58,597 bases of DNA, taken from positions 1,653,816 through 1,712,412 of the forward strand of contig BFEA01000180.1 in assembly GCA_003427395.1 (NCBI GenBank). The letters run 5' to 3'. Both the position numbers and the translations under genes were made by a program. Numbering within the stretch: the stretch's first letter is position 1; every line of letters begins with the position of its first letter. Positions 20,594 to 31,744 of this stretch are shown piece after piece. The notes beneath the pieces are model-generated. The model saw only the letters and a program-made list of their open reading frames with translations. It was not told the DNA's origin and did no database searches. Source of the DNA: Chara braunii. Lineage: Eukaryota > Streptophyta > Charophyceae > Charales > Characeae.

Positions 20594-22400
20594 GCAGATG
20601 GGCACGGGAGTCGCCACTGGAGCCCAAATTTTCAGAATCCTTTACCTGGTCCAGATATGAGAAAATCATGCTCACAAATCATAGGTCTTTGCAGTGGCAG
20701 ATCCTCCATTGCTGCCTCCCCAACCCCGACTGGCTGGTGTCGCGTACTGACCTTGAACAACAAGGGAAGTTTTCACCCATTTGTGCCTATTGTTGCAGAT
20801 CCCGACAGCCAGCCCGAGCAACTCTCGAACACTGCCTATTGGCGTGTCCTATGGTTACCCAACTATGACAGTGGTGGGACGCGACCTTCCATTCCCTCAC
20901 TGGCCACCACATACCCTGGGATCTTGGGTTCCTACTATTGGGAGAACAGAGACGACTGCTGAGCCACTGGTCCCCATTCGCGACCAACTTCTTTTCCTAC
21001 ACAAGGCTGCACCTCCTCATGCTCACATGGAGAGTCCGATGCTTCTTTGAAAGGAAGGACCACCAATATGGATTGCAGCAGGCACAACAAGCCATCGTGG
21101 AAGACATCAGGGCTAAGACCCAGCAGGCCTGGAAAACCATGAAGCAACAACACTTTGAAGAGAAAGACCCTCTTGCCAGACAAGCGATCAACGACTCCTA
21201 CATGCAAATATGGCAGGACCCCAAAGGATTGTTTTCGGCCCTAGATGCTGATTTGAACATCGTATGGAAACCATGGACGTCCACGAAACCCACCTGGCAG
21301 AGGAAATCATTTGCTGATTTTCAGGTTCCCTATCTTCAACCAAACTTTGTCCTTCTCCCGAACCACCTATCACACCCTCCCCCACCACATCCGCGGCACC
21401 CAGTCCAATCACCACTGCCCCCTCACTCCCCCGTTGCCCTTCCACCACTGCCCCCTCCCTTCACCCATGCCCCCACTCCCCGTTGTTCCTCCACCACCTC
21501 CCCCTGCTCACTCCCTTCTAACCGCTCAACTACCTGGCAACAACACGAAAGACAAATAAAGGTTGGACTGACAGACGACAACAACAGTAACGACACCAAG
21601 GACTGGAGCAACAACCGTCGTCGCACTGTCGCATGTCCTGCAACTGGAACTAAGAACACCGATGCATCTAAGGGAGCAGGGCCCTTACACCACAAAGGAA
21701 GTCTAGCGAAGGGATACTGTGATCGGGCAGGCTATGTCACAACGGTTTGAGGACTCAAGGTGCACAGTGATGTGGTTGCTCCCTTCAAGACGCAGGACTA
21801 CATTACACGTCAAAAGTGACGACGCATTGGATTGCATTCCACCTCCTGCTGATCCTTAGGCTAGTCGGATTATGAATGTGCTTTATATGGGCCCTGAGGA
21901 GGGAAAGGGTTTAAAGGGCTTAAAAGGATTCTCAGGCTAGTAGGATTATGAATGTGCTTTATATGGGCCCTGAGAAGGGAAAGGGTTTAAAGGGCTTAAA
22001 AGGCTTAAAGGGCTTAAAGAAACAGACATAATAATAGTGACTAGGGGAGCTGCTAAATAAGGTAGGGCTAATAGACAAGGGGTGCTCCAATATGGGATGG
22101 GTGATACCGGCAGCTCTATAGGATAACGGGGCCCCGGGATGCGGCAAAAATGGTCATAGCCTTAGGAAACAATAAACATCGCATGCTGAGTTTTAAAATG
22201 TATTAATGGGACATTTTCTGTGCTAAAAGATGTATCAATGGGACGCTGGACCCGGTTTCCCGCAGGTAACGCTCCCCACCAATAGATGGAGCAGCCCAAC
22301 AAATAAGCCCTCAATTCGGATGGTTCTCTTACCACCGCCAGAATAGAGGGCTTACGTAAAGGGCTATTTCCCCCCCCTCCCAAAAAAAAGAGAAAGCCTT
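20594..22400 (+). mobile_element. 5'-truncated LINE with zf-RVT C-terminus, nested in LTR
   Basis: Interrupts the LTR between ...CGATATGAG and ...GATTTTATACGAAG, which are contiguous in the other copies. It encodes only the C-terminal part of a LINE ORF2. In 20660-20930 (with frame changes) come SLQWQILHCCLPNPDWL and the zinc-finger pattern CAYCC-x11-LEHCLLAC. The 270-codon frame 20938-21750 (FFSYTRLHLLMLTWRVRCFF, then a Pro-rich tail) follows. This matches 35700-36250 of the LINE at 33775. The 3' region from 21751 has a 76-bp tandem duplication (21858-22009), the GGGACGCTGGACCCGG tail core and a terminal CCTCCCAAAAAAAAGAGAAA. Reverse transcriptase itself is missing, so it is inactive. Confidence 0.85.
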
Positions 22401-22412
22401 GTGTCCGCTCGA

Positions 22413-22420
22413 TTTTATAC
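22413..22420 (+). promoter_or_regulatory. TATA-like box of the LTR
   Basis: TTTTATAC, conserved at the same place in the LTRs at 50760-50767, 41365-41372 (minus) and about 25850 (minus, as TTTTTATACAATTA). This is a plausible core promoter at the U3/R boundary. Confidence 0.5.
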
Positions 22421-22980
22421 GAAGTCTCCCACGCGACACCTATCCAATTTTTTGCATCGGAAGGTTATGGGATGGCTACTGAAGGGACTAGGATTGTTTA
22501 TGTTGTTTATGTGTGTCGTTCTGTGTGTGTTTGTGTGTGTGTTGTGGTGTAACGTGTGGTGAGTGAGATGCGTCCTAGTCGACCGACGACGAGTAGCACT
22601 TGGGACTTCAGCCCCCCAGTGCGTCGGTTCGCGTGCGGGTCTGATAGAGGCGTGGGACCGTGCGTACCCTCTATGCTACAACGAACGAGAAATGCCCTCG
22701 ACTGGTCCACCTCTGCGATTGCAATTGATTAACTTTCGTACTGTGGACTGGTAGCTCGACGGGGATACACCCACCGAAGGGAGGTGACATCTCCCGCAGG
22801 TGGAGGTAAGTTGTACCTTGTGTTGACCTTATATTGTCGTAGGGGCTCGCGAGAGGTGTGGCTGGCGCACTCGGTCGGAGCGGCCTACGGAAGGTCCTTG
22901 TGTACCGTGATGAGAAAGACCAACTCCTACGTGACGCAGCCGGGAGGGTTCCGCACTGCGTGGGACCGATGCGCTCGACA

Positions 22981-23190
22981 TCGATACTCAATCTCTACCA
23001 GGCCTCGGACCCCCACCTGCTAGGCTACAGGGCAAAGCGAACCGCCCCGGCTCTGGCCAGCATTAACTGAGTATCAACTCGCCAATAGATACTAGAGTGC
23101 CTTTCACCCTCGACAACTCCCCAGATCTCTCTACCAGGTTTCATACCCCCGTGCAGCTCGAGCTACAGGGCAACACGACCAAGCCCCAAC
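22981..23190. repeat. Imperfect 141-bp duplication between LTR end and LINE
   Basis: TCTCTACCAGG...CTACAGGGCAA occurs near 22993 and near 23134. It lies in the flank right after the LTR terminus and could be a duplicated piece of the LINE that follows. Confidence 0.5.
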
Positions 23191-23194
23191 ACAA

Positions 23195-25331
23195 TTGTCG
23201 CCAATATGAAAGTTAACTGGGTTCCAAAACTGAAGGGTGGTGGTTGCACACGACAGACCAACCTCCCCGTGATGGGCCCGCAGTGAAATGGTGACAAAAA
23301 AAAGAGGCGATCCCCATACTCGGGGTTAGACTGGCGACAATGGGCCCACCTAGGGACCATGGAGATCAGCTAGTCCAGACAGCCATACAAGCGATGGCAA
23401 AATGGAAAGGCCTTCACATCTCACTGGTGGGACAGACTCTTGCAATTAACAACGCAATTTTATCCACCATATGATACAAAACGGGGTTCTGGTCCCTAGG
23501 GCTGAAACAACTCTCAAATCTCAAGGAAGCCGTGGCCACGTACTTGTGGAGGAATGATCTGGAAATGCGGACCTGCATAAAACAAGTGACCTGGTCCAAA
23601 TTGCGCAGCCAAGGAACCAGGGCGGTTTGACCATTATTGACCCGGAGGACCAAATCAAGGCCCTGATTTTCAAAGTGTTATTCAGGCTACTAATGGCGGA
23701 TGACATACCATGGGGACCTCTAGCGCACATCCAACTAAAGAACCTTGCTCCAGAGACCCCTGAAGAAAATCAGGTTCACCCTCTTACTTGGCTCACTAAC
23801 CTGGCCTGGTCCATCCCATGCATCTCTAGAACTGGCGACCCGACGTCCCCTTCAGCAACAACAAAACATGATTTGGCCGATGACCCCCTATGGGCCTTCT
23901 TGCTATCAGTCTGGAGAGAAGTTGGGCCAGCGAGACTTACGCCCCCGTCTAGATGGCACGAGGTCTTGCGGCAACCGTGCATTGGCAACCCCCACATTCT
24001 TAAGCCCCAATGACAACCCTTCAACATTAAACATGATTCCCATTGGCTGTCGTGGGTTAAAAAATGCATCTTTACTATTGGAGATTTATGCAACAACCAA
24101 ACGGGGCAGTGGAAAACAGAGGACCAACTCCGTTCCCAATTAAAACACGCCAGGAATCTGTAGGAGAAACTGCATCAACTGCAAGAGGCAACTCCCATTG
24201 CATGGGTTCAGGCCCTTCGCTCGGGACCAAGGATCTGTGCAGGGGACTGGGTAATCCCTAAGGTCTCCTCCCCTCTCCCCATGCTAATCTACCGTGTGGC
24301 CAAAAGGGGGGACCAGCAGGTGGAGTTAAAAGCATACAAACCTGCAATGCCAAACGCAAAACTCTCACGATTGACCCGGAACCCAGACCTAGATGACCAC
24401 CACCCGGTCCTAGGCCTCATAAGGATTCATGTGTTGGGAGATGACAAGGATGGATGGAGGGTCTATGAGTCGTCAATCCTGATTTGTCTGCACCCGTCAG
24501 AATGGCAGTGAGAAGGACCCAACCCACTGCCATTTTGGAAATACATTGTTAAAGATTGCTATAGAAGGGTCCACAAGATAATCGAGACAAATGAGATGAT
24601 CAAACAGAGATGGGCCTGGGACTCTTACTTGGACACGGCGGACTTACAACACTTCAAATGGACTCAATTTGCTCACCTCACTCCAACTTCCCAAAGGGCG
24701 CTCCAATGGTAAATATTGTACCACTGTTTGCCGACTCCATCATGGATTACGTGGAGATCACAGTTGGAGCAGCAAGGAGTACTATCCACTATATGCTCCT
24801 ACTGTGGCTCCTCGACTCAACCGCATGTAGCAGATCTGGCGAGGCAGATATGGCAGTGGTGGAGTGCGATACGGGGACACCTCACTAATACTGACCTCCC
24901 GTAGGACCTAGCAGTTTTGCTCCCTGGTCATTTGCTAAAGATCCCCTCCTCGTAGTCCCGTTTCCGGTAAACCTCTTCCGCTATACACGGTTAGACGTTC
25001 TCACGACAGCATGGCAAGCACATTGCTCTCACGAATACAAAGAGCACACATTTGGGTTCCACCAGGCTAGGCAACACATTATAGACGCAATCAGGAGTAA
25101 CATCCACGAAGCCTGGGTGCAACTTAAAGACGCTCTATCCACAGTAGACAATAGGGTCCGACGACAAGAGTTGACAGATGCCTTCACACAAACGCGGTTG
25201 GACCCAGATCGCAAATTGGCTGACCTTGACGACACACAGCAGCTCCGTTGGAAACCGTGGTCGCAGACTTAAAGGCAATGGAAGCGAACACCGTTGTCGG
25301 TGTTTACACGCCTTTTGTCGGTCTTGCCCGT
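23195..25331 (+). mobile_element. LINE ORF2 fragment, heavily decayed
   Basis: Collinear with the LINE at 34290-36250 in protein space, across several frames. NWVPKLKGGG matches NWGSKTQGWW. ISLVGQTLAINNAILST and LKEAVATYLWRNDLE match the RT thumb. NQVHPLTWLTNLAWSIP matches PEVNPLTWIEDRYWSIP. WAWDSYLDTADLQHFKWTQF, SQRALQW and SQLEQQGVLSTICSYCG lead into the zf-RVT finger. At least eight stops or frameshifts interrupt it. It ends at 25331, where a minus-strand LTR begins, so the LTR inserted into this LINE. Confidence 0.8.
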
Positions 25332-26100
25332 TGTCGAGCGCATCGGCTCCCGCCTTTTTGCAAAGCGCGGGAACCCTCATGACCATGTCACGCAGGAGTT
25401 AAACAAAACAAAAACAAAACCAGGAGACAACTCGGGAATAACGTAGAATAATCCCATGGACCGCCGAGACGGTCGTGGTCGCGTCATTCCTTCGCCGCTT
25501 TAGCCGGGTGCGCCAGCTGTACATCCCACGGTTCCCTACGACTAGATAGGTTCCCGCGGGGCATAAGCTTTCCTTCCCTAAGGGGTTGTCACCACCCTTA
25601 GACTACCGAGCTACTGACCCACGTGCGAAACCCTTTAAATGTTATCGCAAAGGTAGATCAACCGAGAGTGTTTGCTCGTTCGCTATAGATACGCTTGGTT
25701 AACGCCAAGCAGACCCAGATGTCGTCCGTTCCTTAGGGCGCTGATCTCCTAAGTACGAAGCGGGCGTCCGTCGACTAGGACGGTCTCAACCAAGCGTGAA
25801 ACCCAACATTAATCCTAGTCCCTTTATAATTGTATAAAAATGATCGACCGTAGTAGAAAGGAATATATATCCAATCCGAAACAATAACTGAAAGGATAAA
25901 AATCATTTTTCTATACTTATAATATTGAAATAAATTTCGACCACCCCGGGTTGAACTCCACAAATCAATCGTACAACCGCCAACGAGGAGTTGGGTATCG
26001 ATAATAACATTGATGCAGCCGACAAGGTAGTCGACTACCTTAGTTTTGACTTGATGAGACACATGGCCAAAGTTATTCATTCCACCCTACCGCTGAACTA
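25332..26100 (-). mobile_element. Diverged giant-family LTR end, minus strand
   Basis: On the minus strand it ends GATGCGCTCGACA at 25332, the family's terminus. Reading away from that end come AACTCCTGCGTGAC (the family's AACTCCTGCGTGACGCGGCC), a GTTGACAACC/GGTGGTGAC segment, GTCCTAGTCGACGGACG and a TATA-like TTTTTATACAATTA with AAAGGGACTAGGA. It is clearly the same LTR but much more diverged than the others. The right-hand (5') limit is not resolved. Confidence 0.65.
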
Positions 26101-28490
26101 AAATTAGGAACGCACACACCCATCTCCATACTTTCCCAGTCTTCTTGGATGACATGTTGCTTTGCGGATGATTCTTGATCAAGAGCATTGCTTGAAGTGT
26201 TGCATGTCTCTCCCTCTAGGAAGTGGTTTGAGGTACTCCTCCTCCTCGCCCGAGCACAAAACTCGGATCTAAGAAGTCAGACCGTCTCCACCGAATCAGC
26301 AAAGTACCCCTCTGTAGAACGGTCCACTCTGGGTCGATAACAGGGTCGGCTCCTAAAGCGACGAACCCCTGCCCCATATGCTCCCTAGAGATAGAGGATG
26401 TGTCCACTGCAAGTAGCTTACATATATTTTCAATTCTCATAACTGGGACGAAAAAAAACAGAAGGAGATGGAGAATGATAATCATTTGGACGAGTATAGA
26501 TAGATGAGGTCATTCGGAATAGAACGGGTCAATTCTGAGAAAAAACGAAGTTTGATTATCTTCACTTTCATTACCTCCATAATTTTTTCTTTCACGGTAC
26601 CCGTTGAAATTATTCATTTTAAAATTTAAGTATTTTTGTCATGCAAGCAGGTGAAAGATAGAAAAAAGACAATCCTTTTCTTCATCTCAAATAGGCATAA
26701 TCAATCTCCTTTGCAAGCATCCTTCTACCTACCTGCACACCAAGCCGAAGCAAACAAGTTCAAAGAGAAACCAATACAACCCCACACACAATTCAGACTT
26801 CTCCATTGACATGCATGACTCACACAACTTTCCTCTACCTTTTCAACAAACATTCAATGAACAGGGTCAAGCAAAGTGTGGGTTCACACAGATGTGAAGG
26901 AATATTTGAGTCATTCAACTGACTCACTCACTGACCTGGAGTGAAGTTTGATCCGACTCACTCAAGAAAGTCGAGTAATACTTCAATAAAAAAAAATGAC
27001 CACTGTAGAATATCAAAATATGCGGTTCACAAATCCAGAAGTTGTGGCCTCTCTCTTGAACCACGGTCCGTGTCCTTTCTCAAATGTTCAAAAGTACAAA
27101 GGTTGAACCCCTAAAAAAACTCAAGCGAGATAGCCCTCCAGGAGGGTGTTCCCACAATAAGTTTCACATGGTCCCAACGCCCCAAACTGTCTCTACACAT
27201 TCCCCCTGCACCACGTCCTCTAAGAACACTTCCCCAACCAACGCAAGTCCATGTCACCTTCAATCACTGCGTCCGCAACCCAAGTTTGTCCCATTGGGTC
27301 CCAAGATGGTCCCAAGTAGTCTTGGGCAGTCCCACACCATCGCCCACAATACCAGATGGTCCAAAACTTAAAACCGCTCGCACTGCACGTCGCAAAAAAA
27401 ATAAAGGTGGTCTTGGCTCAAGACCGCATATGCCGCGAACCCCGATAACAATGTCCTTCTGACGCAAACTGCAAGTGTCGCAATTCCTGTAGCCATTGTT
27501 GCGAGCGCTCACTCCGTGCTTTCTTCATGTCGCCAGCCCATGCACCACTGCCGCACAGACCCAATCGTGCACCAGCACTAGCCCAATCTCTACACCTTGC
27601 TGAAAGCGTTGCGCACCTCAAAAAATTAACAGCGGAATTATCACTCGTCATTGTCGTTAAAACAAGTACCACGGTCATCCAATAGGACCGCCGCATGCTC
27701 ACACACTACTGCCTCACAAACCCAAATGTACACCAATGTTCATACAACCGTCGGATCATGAGAGAAATAGTCCACCATTACCACGCACATCAAAAAATAA
27801 AAGCGGGACTGCTGCTCGCCGCGCCGTCGAAACCGGTACCACGCCGCCGTGCCAAAAACATTGGCAACAGTTTTCCACCAAAGTGTCGCTGCCGTGCCAA
27901 AATTTTGGCAGCGTAACCTCACAAAAAAATATCGTCGTTGTCGTGCCGCCAAACGGACAGCACTTCCTGTAAGGGAGACCTTGATGCCGCCACGCCATCA
28001 GTCCGACAATACCTCCCCACCGAAATACCGCTGCCACCATGCCAAACAAACGGCAACACTTCCCCCTAAAAAAAAAGGTTGTTGCCGAGTCAAGATTTCA
28101 GCAGCATAACCCTTGACGACCCTTGCCGTTCACTACACCGTCCAGGCACCGGCCGCGGCACCCATGCAGAGATGGGACAGTGAGTTCCCACCCTCGACTA
28201 TGGCTGCCATGGCCGCACTCCTCCAGCAGCGTCTCCCCTCATCCTGCAGACCTTCACTTCCTTCAGCAGCAACACTTCCTCTCCCTCCTCTCCGACAACA
28301 CCCCACAGTAGCAGCCAACCAGCATTCACTCAAGTGCATGACCCAGCAGCACTGCCACAAGTGTGCGGCTGTTGGGTGGAGTGCTGGCTTTTATAGCCAG
28401 CTGAAGGCATGTGGGCAGCTACTTTGCCCGCTGCCAAGCAAAATTCGTCGGTGCTCCTGAGCTTTAGTTTTCCCCTAGGGGAACCAAGGT
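26101..28490. other. No gene recognised; GC-rich degenerate repeat near 27840-28110
   Basis: Several frames of 60-115 codons (for example 28113-28460) are Pro/Gln/Ser-rich without domains, and I judge them chance. Around 27840-28110 a loose ~60-bp period repeats CGCTGCCGTGCCAAA-like words. The 26800-27000 stretch repeats GACTCACTCA. The sequence may be old TE debris. Confidence 0.45.
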
Positions 28491-28556
28491 CATCAACCCC
28501 CAGGAGTACCTGGTCGTTTTCCCAGGCCAGGTGCTTCTGGAAATGGTTGTATTCTT

Positions 28557-28940
28557 ACTGCAGCCTGCTCAAAACGAACAGGCGCAGTCCCGTCACCCCC
28601 TAGAAGCTTCCGGGGCTGCACCTGTTCCGCGGTTGCGGCCACGTACGTGCCCGTTACCTTTTTTTTCTTCCTTACCCCCTTTTTTTTCCTTATCTTTATT
28701 ACTTTCTTTCTTTTTACCCCCCTTTGTTTCTCTGTGCGGAGGGCAACTCACCGTTCGAAATGAACGGCCGCCCCTTACAAAGTCGAACTAGAATCAGACT
28801 CAACAGGGCTTTTTCCTGTGTTGCCATAACGCGTGTCTGTACCCGGACGCCAACAGTGCCAGGTTCAGGCGCTCCGTTGATTGCTGCAGCCCGTTCTTAA
28901 AAAGAATGGGCACAGCAAAAAAAACGGCGCCAGGTAAGTT

Positions 28941-29037
<97 letters not shown>

Positions 29038-29272
29038 GGTCGCAATCGTCGCTGGCAGTCGGCAGCCACCCAAAGGCGTGTGCAAAGAGTCCCTCGTAAC
29101 TCAAGTACAAGGTCCCAAACCCACGCCCAGAACGTAGCCACGATCCCGCGGCAGATTCATTTGAATTTGTCCATCCGTGGATGGCCTGTCGAGGCTCAGC
29201 ATCCTGATGAGTCGGTGGAAGTCCGACGAAACAGTCTGGTGCCCCGTTCGTTCGAAATGAACGGGTGCTCAA
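28557..29272. repeat. Recurring GTTC-AAA-GAAC hairpins
   Basis: Four short inverted repeats of similar design: CCTGCTCAAAACGAACAGG near 28560, CCGTTCGAAATGAACGG at 28751-28767, CCGTTCTTAAAAAGAATGG near 28890, and GTTCGTTCGAAATGAACGGG near 29247. Spacing is irregular (about 130-360 bp). They may be remnants of one larger duplicated unit. Confidence 0.55.
28943..29034. repeat. (TC)46 microsatellite
   Basis: Uninterrupted TC/CT dinucleotide run. The Ser-Leu and Arg-Glu frames across it are artefacts of the repeat. Confidence 0.97.
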
Positions 29273-29492
29273 TTGATTCGCCACGACCAACAGGGAATCT
29301 AAAAAAAGAAAAAAGACAAAAAATCTAAAACAAAATCTAAAACAAAATCTAAAAAAAAAAAGGAAATAAAAACAAACCTTCTCCTGATGAAAAAGGTTAC
29401 ACGTTATCATGGGCACCTGCTTCCTTTCTGGGGACTTCAAGTCCCCTCCACTTCTGTTGGCGCCATGTGGCGCTTTAGTTTTAGTTTTCAAG

Positions 29493-29519
<27 letters not shown>
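29493..29519. repeat. 27-nt T run
   Basis: T homopolymer immediately before the tRNA-Pro-like sequence. On the minus strand it would be a poly(A) tail. Confidence 0.9.
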
Positions 29520-29524
<5 letters not shown>

Positions 29525-29544
29525 TCCGTTGGCTTTGCCAACGG

Positions 29545-29610
29545 TTACGTCTTCACGTGGTTGAAAAGCAACGACTTTGGTGATGCAGACCCAAGTTCGA
29601 ATCCTGAAGG
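29545..29610 (+). pseudogene. tRNA-Pro(UGG)-like fragment
   Basis: Contains GTGGTTGAAAAGC (D-arm-like), CGACTTTGGTG (anticodon loop with TTTGG, as in tRNA-Pro UGG), and CCCAAGTTCGAATCCTG (T-arm; B-box 10 of 11). The acceptor stem does not close. It lies between two T runs, in a cluster of small retro-derived pieces with the U6-like sequence. Confidence 0.5.
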
Positions 29611-29633
29611 ATTCGACGAAAAATTTGAACTCC

Positions 29634-29706
29634 TTTTTTTTTTTTTTTTTTTTTACCATTTCTCGATTATGCGTGTCATCCTTGCGCAGGGGTCACTTCC
29701 AATCGG
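29634..29706 (-). pseudogene. U6 snRNA-derived retropseudogene with A-tail
   Basis: The minus strand at 29692-29655 reads CCCCTGCGCAAGGATGACAC followed by GCATAATCGAGAAATGGT. This is the conserved 3' third of spliceosomal U6 snRNA with one base missing. Upstream, ATTGGAA (near 29700) may be the U6 central region with about 24 nt deleted. A 21-nt poly(A) run (29654-29634) follows directly on that strand. U6 genes end in a T run rather than poly(A), so this is a LINE-mobilised copy, not a gene. The sequence farther upstream on that strand is not U6. Confidence 0.75.
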
Positions 29707-30149
29707 CATGGCTGATCTCCGCCGCGCGATCTCATCAATCGCATGGCCGAAATCGGCCATGCCTTCGCGATGGCTAGCTCCAAAAGAGCTAGCCCAGTTG
29801 GGCACAGTCCAATTCGTCCCCTGCATCTATGGTATGGCAGTTGACCATGTTAACCTACTGGGCCAGCTCCTTTCACAGGAGCAGAATCAGCAGCCCTAGT
29901 AGGCCTCCTGCCTGTGGCCCTACAGGCCTCGCTCGCTGGCCCTACCCCGTCGGTTGGCCGTGTGACCACGGCTTGAACAGTCACCGAACTGGGTAGACCA
30001 TAGCATTGGTCTGTCGGCCCCCTGACTCGGAGTCAAACCCCGGTTGGCCGTGTGACCTGCGTCGCGGTCACCACGCTTCTAGCCGACGGCCGGTCACCCC
30101 AACCCGCGGGACATACCCCCCCGCCACCATCACCTCGTCCTCCCCCCCC
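29707..30149. other. No gene recognised; short repeats
   Basis: Inverted repeats near 29750 (ATGGCCGAAATCGGCCAT) and 29772 (GCTAGCTCCAAAAGAGCTAGC) stand out. CGGTTGGCCGTGTGACC occurs at about 29951 and again at 30041. Confidence 0.6.
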
Positions 30150-30459
30150 NNNNNNNNNNNNNNNNNNNNNNNNNNNNNNNNNNNNNNNNNNNNNNNNNNN
30201 NNNNNNNNNNNNNNNNNNNNNNNNNNNNNNNNNNNNNNNNNNNNNNNNNNNNNNNNNNNNNNNNNNNNNNNNNNNNNNNNNNNNNNNNNNNNNNNNNNNN
30301 NNNNNNNNNNNNNNNNNNNNNNNNNNNNNNNNNNNNNNNNNNNNNNNNNNNNNNNNNNNNNNNNNNNNNNNNNNNNNNNNNNNNNNNNNNNNNNNNNNNN
30401 NNNNNNNNNNNNNNNNNNNNNNNNNNNNNNNNNNNNNNNNNNNNNNNNNNNNNNNNNNN
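30150..30459. other. Assembly gap (310 N)
   Basis: Unknown bases. Frames reported across it are meaningless. Confidence 1.
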
Positions 30460-30560
30460 GCCCCTTACCCATACATTGGCTGCACTGCCTCCGCTCGCTC
30501 TAAGGACCTGCACAGGCTGCAAATGGGGATGGAGACAGGACATGGGGTCCCAAAGGACAC

Positions 30561-30614
30561 AATGCTTCTGCGGAGGACAAACCAACAGACAGAATGCTTC
30601 TGCGGAGGACAACT
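30561..30614. repeat. 34-bp tandem duplication
   Basis: AATGCTTCTGCGGAGGACAA occurs at 30561 and 30595, separated by 14 bp. Confidence 0.9.
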
Positions 30615-30686
30615 CGCACACTTGAAGTCCAACAGACAACAACAACGACAAAATGACAGTGATGGGTCTAAGGAGGGTCTGGCCGT

Positions 30687-30935
30687 ATGATCAGGAAAAC
30701 ACATGCGTTGCCACTCACGGCACGCGGAGTGAGAGGTTTGCTGGCCCGCATGAACTGGGGGTCAGACATAGGAGGTAGCACCAAGCCCCAACACATTGAT
30801 AAGAGGGGGAAGCTTGCTGAGTGGAAGAGAAGAAACAGGATACTGCTTGAAACCTGTTTATTAGTGGCCATGATTGGAGCTATAGTACTTACCATGCATA
30901 AGACTACTCAAGTGTACCTTTCCATGTTCAAGTGA
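30687..30935 (+). CDS. Unidentified 82-codon frame with a possible membrane helix
   Basis: Starts at ATG and includes a basic stretch (KRGKLAEWKRRNR) followed by a hydrophobic run ILLETCLLVAMIGAIVLTM that could span a membrane. I recognise no family. The 3' end overlaps MITE-like sequence, so a real exon is only weakly supported. Confidence 0.2.
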   Translation: MIRKTHALPLTARGVRGLLARMNWGSDIGGSTKPQHIDKRGKLAEWKRRNRILLETCLLVAMIGAIVLTMHKTTQVYLSMFK

Positions 30936-31349
30936 AGGATTCAGACTCATTTCGCACATTCGGAGAGTGGTGGACCGAGGCCATGGCACGTCATGGCATG
31001 TCTTTCGTGGACGTCCTTGCCGTCAGATGAAGTTGGTGAGACTGAATCCAACGCTAGAAAGATACGTTGCTATACCCCACTTGTCGTTTGTGCATGTAGC
31101 CCGTACACAAAAGACAAAAGATATAGCAATGCATCTTGCCATCTTCTTGTGGAGAATTCAGTCTCACAGGTTCATTTAAAGAGTAGTGAAGGGCCAACAA
31201 ATCTGACACCAAGCACTTGCACAATTTTGCTCCTCGGGCCTCGTTCCACTACTCTTGGGATGTGCAAAATGGCCCTGAATCCTACGCTAGAACATGGGAA
31301 GATACACCAACACTGTTCTTGTCTTCTGTTCATGTGGTGAGCCAGGCCC
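30896..31349. mobile_element. Cluster of three MITE-like elements
   Basis: About 30896-30985 is a right half (CCATGTTCAAGTGAAGGATTC ... GAGAGTGGTGGACCGAGGCC). About 31035-31195 is two half-elements facing each other, making a palindrome (GAGACTGAATCC... against ...GAATTCAGTCTC). 31235-31349 is a full inverted copy with ends GGGCCTCGTTCCACTACTC and GTGGTGAGCCAGGCCCC. All carry the stem-loop core related to TCTTCCCATGTTCTAGCG-GAAGATTC. Confidence 0.6.
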
Positions 31350-31744
31350 CAAGTCCGTTAGAGCGGGCTCTGAGACAACCTTATGTCCGAACCCTGGAAG
31401 TCGCGGTGCATTAACGGCTGCCACCTTTTTCTTTGGCTGGGCGAGGTACAGGTGGTTTAAGAGGGTCAAGGCAGCTGGGGTGGAGGAGGCAGTGATCATT
31501 TTGATGTCACCTCACAGTAGCTCCAGTGGTTGCATGCCTGAGTTGCACGACGAAGGTGCTGGGTTGAGGGTGCACGCATGCTACTCTGGGCCGACGGCGA
31601 TGATACCTCACACCCCCACGCTTGGACGCGCACTCGGAAGACCAGCTAGTCGAGGATGGGCTGGCAAAGATAGACTAAGCTCAGACACTAATGGACAAAT
31701 TTGAAATTGCAATCCACCCTCCTCGGATTAGTTTTTGATAATAG
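31350..31744. other. No gene recognised
   Basis: A long plus-strand frame (31294-31704) starts within the MITE and has no recognisable domain. It is probably chance. Confidence 0.4.

Larger units (their letters stand above)
12628..22980 (+). mobile_element. Giant 3' LTR of element 1, with two nested insertions
   Basis: Starts TGTCGGTGCGAATACCC and ends GATGCGCTCGACA, matching the ends of the LTR at 44629-51378. TGTCG and CGACA form the short terminal inverted repeat expected of LTRs. It is interrupted by a hAT-like fold-back element (16585-17507) and a LINE tail (20594-22400). Without these and one target duplication the LTR is about 7.6 kb. It shares with the other LTR copies the terminal palindrome, Pol III boxes, the CCATAAG motif array, the 120-bp tandem units, the 19-bp palindrome and a TATA-like box. 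Homology is patchier between about 13500 and 16300. No PPT-like purine tract precedes it; the conserved sequence there is ATATGGT(A/C)CGGTAAG. Confidence 0.8.

Noticed and set aside
21311-21559. Pro-rich frame overlapping the LINE C-terminal frame
   Set aside because: It is an alternative frame of the same sequence; the 20938-21750 frame has the LINE homology.
12628-22980. Reading the long duplicated region as segmental duplication rather than LTR
   Set aside because: Ends are the same TGTCG/CGACA pair in several copies and one copy is followed directly by a tRNA primer site, which segmental duplication would not explain.
28113-28460. 115-codon Ala/Pro/Gln-rich frame
   Set aside because: No domain, no codon structure distinct from background, overlaps other open frames in GC-rich sequence.
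28800-29328. Ser-Leu and Arg-Glu repeat frames
   Set aside because: Translated (TC)n microsatellite.
30006-30690. Frames of 130-210 codons spanning the N block
   Set aside because: Most of each frame is unknown sequence, so openness is meaningless.
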